DNA of 64,000 bases, from the NCBI GenBank assembly GCA_013388415.1, contig JACADU010000019.1:1-64000 (forward strand). The letters are read 5' to 3'. Positions 36,935 to 44,658 of the stretch are shown here, in pieces. A model generated the notes under the pieces. That model saw only the letters and a program-made list of their open reading frames with translations. It did no database searches and was not told the origin of the DNA. The position numbers and the translations under genes are program-made. The stretch is from Bryobacteraceae bacterium (GTDB taxonomy: Bacteria > Acidobacteriota > Terriglobia > Bryobacterales > Bryobacteraceae). How positions within the stretch are numbered: the stretch's first letter is position 1; each line of letters opens with the position of its first letter.

Positions 36935-38050
36935 ATGCTTGTCAAGAACCACCTCGCATCTGTCAGGCGGGAGCGCGGTCTTGCCGCCGCGGGCCTGGCG
37001 AAGCGCGTGGGAGTCAGCCGGCAGACGATATATGCGATTGAGTCAGGGAACTATGTTCCGAACACGGCAGTCGCCTTGCGCCTGGCGCACGAGCTGGAGG
37101 TCCCGGTCGAGGCGCTGTTTTCCCTTGCGGAACCAGAGATACCCGCGCGTCCTGAGGCAACGGCAACATTGCTCCAATCCATGGCGAAAGCCGCCGGCAG
37201 GCCCGTGGCGCTTGGAAGGTTGAAGGGCAATCTGGTAGCCGCGCCGCTGGACGGCGCACCTTACTTCCTGCCCGAAGCCGACGGCGTCGCGATGGGGACA
37301 AGCCGGATGTCATCGCAGGTCAGGGTGCAAGTGCTGAGCGAAGCCGGCGAGATTGAAAAGCGGCTGTTCATCGCAGGATGCGATCCGGCGATCGGGCTGC
37401 TGGCGCGGATGACAGAGCGCCTGGCGGGCGTCCAGATTGTGACAATTCCAGCCACGAGCCGCCGGGCGCTTGAATGGCTCCGGAAAGGGATGGTGCATGT
37501 GGCGGGGAGCCACCTGGAAGACCCGGCTTCCGGCGAGTTCAACGTGCCCTATTTGCGCCGGCTGATGCCGGATGGCGAATACTCAGTGTTTACCTTCGCC
37601 CGATGGGAGGAGGGCCTCGTGGTGGCGGCGAAGAATCCGCTGGGGATCCGTCAAGCGCCGGATCTGGCCCGGCGGGGCGTGAGGTTCGTCAACCGGGAAA
37701 CGGGATCCGGCAGCCGGGCGCTTCTGGATTCGATGCTGCGGAAGGCAGGGATCTCCGCAAAGCAGGTGAATGGCTATGAGCGGATGGCAGTGGGGCATCT
37801 GGCAGCGGCCTACGCGGTCGCTTCTGGCAGCGCGGATTGCTGCGTGGCCACTCCATCGGCGGCGCGGGCATTTGGACTTGATTTCGTGCCACTCCAAGCG
37901 GAGCGATTCGACTTTGCAGTCCGGCGGGAGCACCTGGACATGCCGGCGGTGAGACAGCTTCTTGACGTGCTTCAGCGGGCGAGCCTGCGCCGGAAACTGG
38001 AGTCCCTGGCTGGATACGACACGAGTGAAACGGGCCGCGCGATCGCTTAG
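36935..38050 (+). CDS. XRE-family regulator with PBP-like (molybdate-type) sensor domain
   Basis: A 371-residue one-component regulator. Residues 1-60 form an XRE helix-turn-helix (LASVRRERGLAAAGLAKRVG, VSRQTIYAIESGNYVP). From about residue 145 it carries a periplasmic-binding-protein-like domain, pfam12727 type (RLFIAGCDPAIGLLARM, VAGSHLEDPASGEFN, RFVNRETGSGSRALLD). That domain is also found fused to MoeA and in molybdenum-related regulators. Divergence from the MOT1 transporter makes a molybdate- or tungstate-sensing repressor the simplest reading. The ligand itself is inference. GAGAGG precedes the ATG. Confidence 0.82.
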   Translation: MLVKNHLASVRRERGLAAAGLAKRVGVSRQTIYAIESGNYVPNTAVALRLAHELEVPVEALFSLAEPEIPARPEATATLLQSMAKAAGRPVALGRLKGNLVAAPLDGAPYFLPEADGVAMGTSRMSSQVRVQVLSEAGEIEKRLFIAGCDPAIGLLARMTERLAGVQIVTIPATSRRALEWLRKGMVHVAGSHLEDPASGEFNVPYLRRLMPDGEYSVFTFARWEEGLVVAAKNPLGIRQAPDLARRGVRFVNRETGSGSRALLDSMLRKAGISAKQVNGYERMAVGHLAAAYAVASGSADCCVATPSAARAFGLDFVPLQAERFDFAVRREHLDMPAVRQLLDVLQRASLRRKLESLAGYDTSETGRAIA

Positions 38051-38096
38051 GGGATGTCGGCAAACAACTGCGATACGCGGCCAGACCACGCCGTTG

Positions 38097-38133
38097 CGGC
38101 CGCGGCCCAGAACCGGTGGCAGAGCCGCGGCCG
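38097..38133. terminator. Perfect 10-bp hairpin between convergent genes
   Basis: CGGCCGCGGC at 38097-38106 is the exact reverse complement of GCCGCGGCCG at 38124-38133, with a 17-base loop. It sits between the stops of the regulator (38050) and the molybdoenzyme (38191), where a bidirectional terminator is expected. No U-run follows, so it would be a non-classical terminator. Confidence 0.5.
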
Positions 38134-38190
38134 TCAGGGAGCGGCTGGCATCGTTTCTTCTTGACGATTCGTAAACTTGGCGGCCCGTGA

Positions 38191-41100
38191 TCAGGCCTTG
38201 AACAAGAACACTTTCGAGTCGTAGAAGACCGCGCTGCCGCCGACGACGTCGCTGAGTGGCGACCGCATGTGCTCATCGACATACATGGCCGCATTCGCGT
38301 GCACGCCCATTGCCCTCCGGTGATCGTAAGGGATGACGTCGCCGTCGATGATCTGGTTCGAGGCGCCGTAGGCCCAGTGGCCCCAGCCGAGTTCGAAGGC
38401 GACCACTCCGGGACGGATCCGTTCGGTGGTGCGGACGCGGCCGACCATGGGTTTGCCGAGGCCGGGAGCATAATCCCAGGAGCAGTTCGGGTTCCCGGGA
38501 GAACCGACCCAGGCGTGGTCGTTGTCCTTGAGTCCGAGCCGCAACGCGTCGGAGGGGTGCAAGTAGAGGTAGTTCTCCTCCTGGATGTCAGTGAGCCAGT
38601 AGTTGGAGATGGTCCGGCTCTTGCAGGCCAGCATTGAGCGGTTGGTGATCATGTGCAGCGGAGCGCCCGCATGGTTCAACTCCTGGCCGATCGAGTTCCG
38701 GATGGGCAAATATGCCGCGACGCCTTTCAGATACTGGCCGGTCATGGAGTTGCGGGCGGTCGCCGCTTTCTCGTGATAAAGATTGACGAGTTTCCCATAC
38801 TTGGCCTTCGTCTGTTCGCCTGACCATGCTTCGTTGTAGCTCCACCAGCGGCCGCCGCGGTTGAGGACGTAGACCACCTTTTTCCACCATTCGCCGCCCG
38901 CGGCGCGCTGCCAGGCTTCGGCATCGAACATGGACTTGGGCAGGTGCTTGCGGGCCTGGAGAAACGCAGCCATCTCTTCTTCGTTGGCGTCGGGGCAAAC
39001 ATCGGTCCCGGTGCTCGAATCTCCGTAGGCGATGTTGGCGACCATACGAAGGTAGAAGTCCTCAGGACGTTTCAGGTCGCCCTTGCCGGCGAATCCGCCC
39101 GGACCGAATCCGGGGAGGTTGAGCCGCTCGGCGATCGCCAGGAAGACCGCCTCCATCGAGACCGGCATCTCCTGGCCGTAGACACGAACAGTCTCATTGG
39201 GCGAAGCGACGGCGGGCTGGCGCACCGGTGAAACGCGGTGGACGATGGACGGGTGAGTCCGATGGAACTCCCAGCGCTCGAGGAACGTAAGGTCCGGGAA
39301 GATGTAATCGGCGTAAAGGCTCGTTTCGCCGATCGTGATGTCGCTGCAAACGAATAGAGGGATCTTGTTTGGGTCGGACAGAGTGGGGATCAGGGAGTGG
39401 CCGGCGGGCAAGGCGTAGACTGGAGATCCCATGTAGAGGAACAAGACCTTGATGGGGTAAGGGTAGGCGTCGCCCGCCGAAGGAATGACTTCCTGGTAGA
39501 CGTCGCTCGCCAGCGGATACCACGGCCGCTTCGCCGGGTAGCCCTCAAAAATGGTGCTCTTCTCGTAACTGGCGCCTCCGCGAATGATGTCCAGGCCGAC
39601 CGGCGTGATTTTGGCCGGGTGGTCTCCCAACTGGTAGGGCCGGCCGGTGCCTCCGGTTTCGCCGTAGGCGCCGCCGCCGTAGACGAGCCCGCCTTTCCAA
39701 TCCAGGTTTCCGATGAGCGTGTTGAGCGCGCCCATGGTGGCGAGGACGTTGTAGAAGCCGTTTGTATGCTGTGAAACGCCGCGGTGAATCTCGACGACGG
39801 CCCGCTTTCCGTGAGAGGTGAATTCGCGAGCGACGGCGATGATGTCCATCGAGTCGAGCCCGCAGACGGCGGCCCACTCCTGGATAGTCTTCTGTTTCGA
39901 TTCCTCGAAGAGGATCTGCAGGCCGCTCTTCACCCGGATCCCATTGATGGTGGTATCGACGAGTAGGTCGCCTTCGACAGACTTCGCGGTGTCGTTCGAC
40001 TTGAATGCGACGGGTTTCCCGTCCTTGAGGCAGACGAAAGTGTCGGCGTCGCCCTCAAGTCCCAGTTCCGTGGCGCGGACGAATCCGGCAGCCGAGCCGT
40101 CACTGCGCATTTTGACAAGCCAGGCGCCGTTGCTCCAGGTGGGTTCGCCGTCGGCGGTTGCCGCTGCTTTATTGCAGTTCTCGAGGTATCGCTTGTCGTA
40201 GCGCTGGTTTTCGATGATCCAGCGGATCATCGCCATGGCCATGGCGGCGTCTTCACCCGGCTTGATGGCCAGCCACTTCCAGGCTTTGGCGGCCATTTTG
40301 GTGTGTCTTGGGTCAACGACGACGGCCTTCAGACGCTTGCTGGCGAGGCCGCGCGTGATCTTGGGGACTTTGAGCGGAGGCCCATAGTTGCCTTCGAGCA
40401 CGTTCGCGCCCCAGAAGATGACGAACTCCGCGTTTGTCAGGTCGGCCATCCAATACGCCTTGGCGCCGCCGGTCCACTTGCCGCCCGAGGGCTGCTCTGA
40501 CATCGACTTGCCGGCGAAATAGATCGACCCCTGGCAAACGGTCGTGTGCCCGTGGGCGTTGTTGGATCCGAAACTGTCCTTGACGAACCGGAGGAAAAAG
40601 TCCTGCCGGCCGGCCTTGAGGCGACCCCAATTGAAGACGAACTGATTGTTCTTGGGACCGAAGTCGGGGTGTTCCGGATCGATCAGCGCGTCAAGATGAT
40701 CTTTGTATTTCTCTTTGAACTCCGCCACGGTCATCTTCTTATCCTGGATGGCCGTGATGTCGGTGGCCATGCTGGCGAAGACCTTGGGGTCCTTGAGCGC
40801 ATACAACTCGCGCAAGCCGGGGACGCGCCGGCCTCCATCCTGCGGGAACAGGGCGCCGCCTTCAGTGATTTCCGTGATGGCCTTGTCGAAGGGGATGGTC
40901 GTCCACTTCCCTTCGCCTCGGGCGCCGGCACGCTTAAGGACTTTGATGACGCGATACGGGTCATAGGTTGATTGGATACCCGCCTGGCCCTTCGGACAGA
41001 TGACGCCGTTCAGATTCGCCGCGTCCGCCGCTGGGGTTTTCCAGTCGATGTGCGGGTCCATGGCGCGGGGTCCGTAGGGATTGCCGTCGATCTTCACGGC

Positions 41101-41352
41101 GACGCCGTCCTGGATTCTGACCTTGATCTCGCAACCGGTGTTGCATTGCAGGCACGTGGAATAGATGTAATCGGACGCCTCGCGGGGCTTGGGCGTGACA
41201 CGGCCTTGCTTCCAGTCCTGCGCGGCCTCTCCTTTGAACGCGGCTGCGAGGCAAGCCCCGCCGAGCAGCGCGCCGCTCCGGATCAACTCACGCCGGCCCT
41301 GATCCGCGCGTTGTTGCGCCTTCACATTGCTGTTGTTGATGTCCTGGCTCAT
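38191..41352 (-). CDS. Tetrathionate-reductase-like molybdopterin oxidoreductase, catalytic subunit
   Basis: A 1053-residue DMSO-reductase-family enzyme exported by Tat (GRRELIRSGALLGGACLAAA). It has a [4Fe-4S] site at Cys67, Cys70, Cys74 and Cys119 (CLQCNTGC; GVICPKG) and a probable molybdenum-ligand Cys273 in HTTVCQGS. Length and internal motifs are closest to TtrA and the SrdA selenate reductase group: GEGKW, the DPEHPDFGPKNNQ insert, FTSHGKRAVVEIH, NGFYNVLATMGALNTLIGNL and YPYPIKVLFLY. ArrA-type arsenate reductases belong to the same broad clade. Substrate candidates are tetrathionate, selenate or an arsenic oxyanion; the ars neighbourhood favours arsenic, as inference. AGGAGG sits seven bases before the ATG. 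Its iron-sulfur partner is nine bases upstream; no NrfD-type subunit is present. Confidence 0.82.
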   Translation of the reverse strand: MSQDINNSNVKAQQRADQGRRELIRSGALLGGACLAAAFKGEAAQDWKQGRVTPKPREASDYIYSTCLQCNTGCEIKVRIQDGVAVKIDGNPYGPRAMDPHIDWKTPAADAANLNGVICPKGQAGIQSTYDPYRVIKVLKRAGARGEGKWTTIPFDKAITEITEGGALFPQDGGRRVPGLRELYALKDPKVFASMATDITAIQDKKMTVAEFKEKYKDHLDALIDPEHPDFGPKNNQFVFNWGRLKAGRQDFFLRFVKDSFGSNNAHGHTTVCQGSIYFAGKSMSEQPSGGKWTGGAKAYWMADLTNAEFVIFWGANVLEGNYGPPLKVPKITRGLASKRLKAVVVDPRHTKMAAKAWKWLAIKPGEDAAMAMAMIRWIIENQRYDKRYLENCNKAAATADGEPTWSNGAWLVKMRSDGSAAGFVRATELGLEGDADTFVCLKDGKPVAFKSNDTAKSVEGDLLVDTTINGIRVKSGLQILFEESKQKTIQEWAAVCGLDSMDIIAVAREFTSHGKRAVVEIHRGVSQHTNGFYNVLATMGALNTLIGNLDWKGGLVYGGGAYGETGGTGRPYQLGDHPAKITPVGLDIIRGGASYEKSTIFEGYPAKRPWYPLASDVYQEVIPSAGDAYPYPIKVLFLYMGSPVYALPAGHSLIPTLSDPNKIPLFVCSDITIGETSLYADYIFPDLTFLERWEFHRTHPSIVHRVSPVRQPAVASPNETVRVYGQEMPVSMEAVFLAIAERLNLPGFGPGGFAGKGDLKRPEDFYLRMVANIAYGDSSTGTDVCPDANEEEMAAFLQARKHLPKSMFDAEAWQRAAGGEWWKKVVYVLNRGGRWWSYNEAWSGEQTKAKYGKLVNLYHEKAATARNSMTGQYLKGVAAYLPIRNSIGQELNHAGAPLHMITNRSMLACKSRTISNYWLTDIQEENYLYLHPSDALRLGLKDNDHAWVGSPGNPNCSWDYAPGLGKPMVGRVRTTERIRPGVVAFELGWGHWAYGASNQIIDGDVIPYDHRRAMGVHANAAMYVDEHMRSPLSDVVGGSAVFYDSKVFLFKA

Positions 41353-41361
41353 GGCGTCCTC

Positions 41362-42291
41362 CTAGTAGTGGCAAACGCTGCAATCGATATGCGCCGCATC
41401 GGGCATTGGTTCTTCGAAGTAGATGACGCGCGGAGTCAGTCCCATGTCGGTGTGGCCGCGAAAGACGCGGCGGCCCTGAGTGATCTCCTGAACCAGGCTG
41501 GAGGGGTTGTTCGCGTCACCGAAGTACATGGCGCCGCCGACGCAGGTGCTGACGCATGCCGGCAGCACTCCGATATCGAGGAGATGGCTACAGAAGGTGC
41601 ACTTCCGCGCCGAGTCCTTCAGGTCGTTGGCGCCGGGTTTGCGGCTGTGCACCTCGCCGTTTTCAACAAACGCGCGAAGCTCGTAAGGTTGCTGCGACGG
41701 CGTACTTTCGGTAAACGTCTTCCCATCGTCGATGGTGATGAGTTTCAGGGGGCACGCTTGCGCTGCCGCCGAGGCGTACGAACCTTTCAGTTTTTTGTGA
41801 TCGAACTCGACGATGCCATCGGGCCTCTTCCAGATCATGCCGGCGGGCACGGCTTTCGCACAGGGGGCGTTCTCGCATTGCAGGCAGTTGACAGGCTTAA
41901 AGACCGCCCAGGCGCCCACGCTCGGCCCGTGTTCTTTCTGAATCACGCGGCGGAAGTTGCCGCCAGGCCCGGTGGGGTTTTCAGCGCGGCAGGCGACGGT
42001 GCAGGCGTCGCAGCCGATGCACTTGCGGGTGTCGACGACCATCAGCCAACTGGGAGTCCGCCCGCTGGCGATGGTCTGTTCCAGTTCCTGCTGCATGCGG
42101 GCAACCAGACGACCGCTTGGTTCAGCCAGGACGGCTGGGAGTTCCGCGGCCTCGGCCTTTTTCGATTCGAGCATCTTCATGCCCACCAGGCCCGTCACCG
42201 CCCCTGATCCGAGGCTTGCCAGCGCATGGAAGAAACGGCGCCGTCCGGAATCCTTTGGGGGGATTTTCGTCTTATCGATGGTCTCGGCCAT
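41362..42291 (-). CDS. Tat-exported 4Fe-4S subunit (TtrB-like) with three clusters and a C-terminal CXXCH
   Basis: A 309-residue electron-transfer subunit with a Tat signal (GRRRFFHALASLGSG). Four ferredoxin-type motifs can be aligned to TtrB. Motif 1 (Cys91, 94, 97, 101) and motif 4 (Cys231, 234, 246, 250) are complete. Motif 2 keeps Cys136, 139, 144 but has Val148 for its last Cys. Motif 3 (KKLKGSYASAAAQAC) keeps only the last, Cys180. In ferredoxin pairing the missing residues are exactly the four ligands of one cluster. The last residues, DCSVCHY, form a CXXCH c-type haem motif (Cys304-His308). AAGGAGGG precedes the ATG. It would pass electrons to the catalytic subunit nine bases downstream. 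Confidence 0.85.
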   Translation of the reverse strand: MAETIDKTKIPPKDSGRRRFFHALASLGSGAVTGLVGMKMLESKKAEAAELPAVLAEPSGRLVARMQQELEQTIASGRTPSWLMVVDTRKCIGCDACTVACRAENPTGPGGNFRRVIQKEHGPSVGAWAVFKPVNCLQCENAPCAKAVPAGMIWKRPDGIVEFDHKKLKGSYASAAAQACPLKLITIDDGKTFTESTPSQQPYELRAFVENGEVHSRKPGANDLKDSARKCTFCSHLLDIGVLPACVSTCVGGAMYFGDANNPSSLVQEITQGRRVFRGHTDMGLTPRVIYFEEPMPDAAHIDCSVCHY

Positions 42292-42588
42292 GCCGAACCC
42301 TCCTTGTTGGAATTTGCTACATGTTCGTGTCAGGAACTCAGCCCAACCCGGATCGTGTAGGGTAATTATGCAATTCTGAGTCCAATATGGCTTGGAGTCA
42401 TCGTGTTCGGGGCCTCTATCTCTTAAACTTCTGCAATTCCGGTATTTATGAACGAGTCACCCATTCCGGGGGACGTCGCGGCGTGTGAAGGCAGAACCCC
42501 GGCGGGTGGGTGTAGTTACGCAGGGGGGTGTGCTTTGCCCGCTCAGGTGGTGAGCGAAGCTGTCTTGCCGTGGGGGCGGCGGGCGCGT
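42292..42588. other. Gap between arsC and the molybdoenzyme operon
   Basis: These 297 bases separate the ars genes from the iron-sulfur subunit on the same strand. A plus-strand frame over arsC enters this region, but it is an antisense shadow and not protein-like. The section next to the iron-sulfur gene is AT-richer and holds a ribosome binding site and a possible extended minus-10 GCATAAT, so a separate promoter for the molybdoenzyme genes is likely. No copy of the TTGGCC-type operator seen elsewhere in the island is present. Confidence 0.4.
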
Positions 42589-43002
42589 TCAGACGGACTT
42601 CGAGAACTCCTCGACGCGAGCCTTGATTTGATCGCGGATGCGGCGGAAGGCGGCGAGACGGGCTGCCTCGTCACCTTCGACTGCGGCGGGGTCTTCGAAG
42701 CTCCAGTGCACGCGCCGGGCATTGCCCGGAAAATACGGACAGTTCTCTTTCGCGTTGTCGCAGACGGTCACGATGTAGGCGAACTCACGCGAGAGGAATT
42801 CATCCACCGGTTTTGAGCGATGAAAGGAGATGTCGATGCCCAGCTCGGCCATGACGGCGATGGCTTCCGGGCGCACAGAGCTCGGCTTGGTCCCCGCGCT
42901 GTGGATCTCGAATCGATGGCCCAGGTAATGCCGGAAGAGCCCTTCGCCCATCTGGCTGCGCGCGGAGTTCCCGGTGCAAAGAACGAGGATGGCTGGAAGC
43001 AT
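42589..43002 (-). CDS. arsC: Arsenate reductase ArsC (LMW-PTPase/thioredoxin type)
   Basis: A 137-residue cytoplasmic enzyme that reduces arsenate to arsenite. The P-loop CTGNSARS (Cys9 to Arg14) and the redox pair Cys81 and Cys88 (VTVCDNAKENCP) are all present, as required for the thioredoxin-coupled staphylococcal/Bacillus class, and the length is normal. It is the fourth gene of a leftward arsR - arsC-like - arsM - arsC operon and starts three bases after the arsM stop. The product arsenite can be methylated by ArsM or exported by the ACR3 protein. Confidence 0.95.
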   Translation of the reverse strand: MLPAILVLCTGNSARSQMGEGLFRHYLGHRFEIHSAGTKPSSVRPEAIAVMAELGIDISFHRSKPVDEFLSREFAYIVTVCDNAKENCPYFPGNARRVHWSFEDPAAVEGDEAARLAAFRRIRDQIKARVEEFSKSV

Positions 43003-43005
43003 GAT

Positions 43006-43833
43006 TCAGGGCTTTCTGGCGCGAATAAAGGCGCTCATGAACTTTCCGTCGACCATCGGGGCGATGGCGTCGACATCAATCCCTTCCGCCGTCAGGAACT
43101 CGCGAGCGTCCTCGACGTGATAAACGCGGGTCGGCTCAACCTCGATGGCGGTAAACCCAGCTTGAGCGAGCTTGCTGATGTATTCGGTCTCCTCCAAAGC
43201 GCCGGCGATACACCCCACCCAGAGTTCAACATTGCGCCGGATATTGGAGGGAATCTCGCCGCGGACGACCACGTCGGAGACGGCGAATCGTCCGCCGGGT
43301 TTGAGCACGCGGAAGGCTTCGGCCAGGACCCTGTCCTTGTCGGCGGAGAGGTTGATGACGCAGTTGGAAATGATGACGTCGACGGAGTTGTCAGGCAGCG
43401 GGATGTGTTCGATTTCGCCCTTCAGGAATTCGACGTTCTGCACGCCTGCCTTCCGTTGGTTTTCTCGCGCGAGCGCCAGCATCTCATCGGTCATATCCAG
43501 ACCGTAGGCTTTGCCGGCGGGCCCGACGCGGCGGGCCGAGAGCAGGACGTCGATGCCTCCGCCGCTGCCGAGATCCAGCACCACTTCGCCCGGCTTCAAT
43601 TCGGCCAAGGCCGTCGGGTTGCCGCACCCGAGCGAGGCAAGCACGGCAGTCTCAGGCAGCTCGCTCTTCTGAAGTTCGTCATAAAGACCCGAAGTGATTG
43701 GATCGACGCTCTCCGAACCGCAGCAGGAGGACGGCGCTGCACCGCAGCACGCGCTTCCCGTACCCGATGCGACGCGAAGCGCCGCCTGGCCGTACTTCTC
43801 CTTGACAACTTCTTTCACATTTTGAGCACTCAT
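43006..43833 (-). CDS. arsM: Arsenite S-adenosylmethionine methyltransferase ArsM
   Basis: A 275-residue SAM-dependent methyltransferase. The SAM motif is VVLDLGSGGGIDVLL, preceded by SLGCGNP, and the arsenic-binding Cys residues appear as GCGNP, SNCVINL and VGCIAGAL. The N-terminus has two Cys pairs (ACCGAAPSSCCG), common in bacterial ArsM. It adds methyl groups to arsenite to give mono- and dimethylarsenicals. Its start overlaps the stop of the upstream arsC-like gene (ATGA) and it ends three bases before arsC. Methylated trivalent arsenicals fit the presence of an ArsP-like permease elsewhere in the island. Confidence 0.95.
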   Translation of the reverse strand: MSAQNVKEVVKEKYGQAALRVASGTGSACCGAAPSSCCGSESVDPITSGLYDELQKSELPETAVLASLGCGNPTALAELKPGEVVLDLGSGGGIDVLLSARRVGPAGKAYGLDMTDEMLALARENQRKAGVQNVEFLKGEIEHIPLPDNSVDVIISNCVINLSADKDRVLAEAFRVLKPGGRFAVSDVVVRGEIPSNIRRNVELWVGCIAGALEETEYISKLAQAGFTAIEVEPTRVYHVEDAREFLTAEGIDVDAIAPMVDGKFMSAFIRARKP

Positions 43834-44105
43834 AGACCCTTCCTGATCTCCTTCCCGTAGAACTCACGAAACCGTTTTCTGATTTCATCCCGCGCCATGC
43901 TTCCCACTTCCTTCATTGCCTCATCGGAGAACGGATTGACCCGTGGCGCGGGGTCTGTCACCGCCGAATCAACCTCCGGGCGCGGGTCGAAGGATTCGAG
44001 AAACCTCTCTGTCAACTGGCTGCGAGGGTAGTTGCCCGCGCACAGGACCAGAACCCGTTTGCGGCCTCCTTCGGCGTATGCCAGCACCGCGGCCATCAAA
44101 CACAC
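43830..44105 (-). CDS. ArsC/LMW-PTPase-like protein with a large internal deletion
   Basis: A 91-residue protein that keeps the ArsC P-loop as LCAGNYPRS (Cys22-x5-Arg28) and the next segment (ERFLESFDPRPEVDSA, NPFSDEAMKEVG). It then jumps to a C-terminal helix like that of ArsC (ARDEIRKRFREFYGKEI). The middle 45 or so residues of a normal ArsC, including the two redox Cys and the Asp loop, are missing. The likely start is the GTG at 44105 with AGGACGG six bases upstream; an ATG at 44096 is the alternative. The reading frame is intact and overlaps arsM by four bases, so it may persist because it couples arsM translation. Arsenate reduction is unlikely. Confidence 0.7.
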   Translation of the reverse strand: MCLMAAVLAYAEGGRKRVLVLCAGNYPRSQLTERFLESFDPRPEVDSAVTDPAPRVNPFSDEAMKEVGSMARDEIRKRFREFYGKEIRKGL

Positions 44106-44136
44106 AACTGCCGTCCTGAATGAAATCCGCCTCCCC

Positions 44137-44487
44137 TTAGCACTCTTTGCAGAATTGAGCGATCTCTTCCGGCGTGATCACCTTGTTCCTCGCACAGCAC
44201 TCTTCGTAGAGAAAAGCCAGCAGTTCACGCAAAACCTGGGTGTTGGCGCTGTACCAGAGGTATGTGCTCTCCCTTCGAACGTTGACCAGGTCCTCGTTCT
44301 TCAACTTCTCGAGGTGGTGAGACAACGTCGATGGGGGAATGCCAAGTTCGGCTTGGATGTCTCCGACCACCATCCCGCCGGGATGAGCACTCAGAAGGAG
44401 CCGGATGATCCTCAAGCGCGGCTCCGTGCCCATCGCCGCCAGCATGTCGGCGAAGCGCGCGGTCTGATCGATCATCTTATCGGCCAT
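44137..44487 (-). CDS. arsR: ArsR-family repressor with C-terminal Cys pairs
   Basis: A 116-residue winged-helix repressor (PRLRIIRLLL, PPSTLSHHLEKL as recognition helix, then YLWYSANTQVLRELLAFL). The classical CVCDL metal site is absent. Instead Cys97-Cys98 and Cys113 and Cys116 cluster at the C-terminus (EECCARN, FCKEC), as in ArsR types with a C-terminal arsenic site. The start is the ATG at 44487, seven bases past a minus-10 box, so the mRNA is probably leaderless; the longer frame from 44565 is not protein-like. It leads the arsC-like/arsM/arsC operon and presumably represses it and itself. Confidence 0.88.
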   Translation of the reverse strand: MADKMIDQTARFADMLAAMGTEPRLRIIRLLLSAHPGGMVVGDIQAELGIPPSTLSHHLEKLKNEDLVNVRRESTYLWYSANTQVLRELLAFLYEECCARNKVITPEEIAQFCKEC

Positions 44488-44494
44488 TAATTCT

Positions 44495-44522
44495 ATGATA
44501 GCCGAACTATGGAAAAAGGCAA
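44495..44522 (-). promoter_or_regulatory. arsR promoter with overlapping ATAG-N5-CTAT operator
   Basis: On the minus strand TTGCCT (44522-44517), a 16-base spacer and TATCAT (44500-44495) form a sigma-70 promoter. An imperfect ArsR-type inverted repeat, ATAG-N5-CTAT (44498-44510), overlaps the minus-10 box. Only seven bases separate the minus-10 box from the ATG, implying a leaderless message. Confidence 0.6.
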
Positions 44523-44571
44523 GCGCCAAGTTCGTTTGCGGGCGCGTGTCACGGCCAAGGGCCAAGCCCGG

Positions 44572-44600
44572 TTGCTTTTCAGATCTACATGTCTTATATC
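44572..44600 (+). promoter_or_regulatory. Promoter for the PsrAB-like operon
   Basis: TTGCTT (44572-44577), a 17-base spacer and TATATC (44595-44600) form a plausible sigma-70 promoter. Transcription would begin near 44607, just before the TTGGCC palindrome. Two further GGCCAA half-sites lie upstream at 44553-44558 and 44560-44565. Confidence 0.5.
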
Positions 44601-44614
44601 TGGTGCGTGACTAC

Positions 44615-44630
44615 TTGGCCCAATGGCCAA
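44615..44630. promoter_or_regulatory. Putative ArsR operator TTGGCC-CAAT-GGCCAA
   Basis: A perfect 6-bp inverted repeat with a four-base spacer, just after the predicted transcription start of the PsrAB-like operon. Its left flank makes ACTACTTGGCC (44610-44620), identical over 11 bases to the minus strand at 48327-48317 upstream of the second arsR. This points to one repressor acting on both promoters. Confidence 0.65.
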
Positions 44631-44658
44631 TTATCAAATGAATAAGGGAGTCTTATCC

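Noticed and set aside
42448-42816. A 122-codon plus-strand frame entering the gap upstream of the iron-sulfur gene
   Set aside because: It is antisense to arsC and not protein-like.
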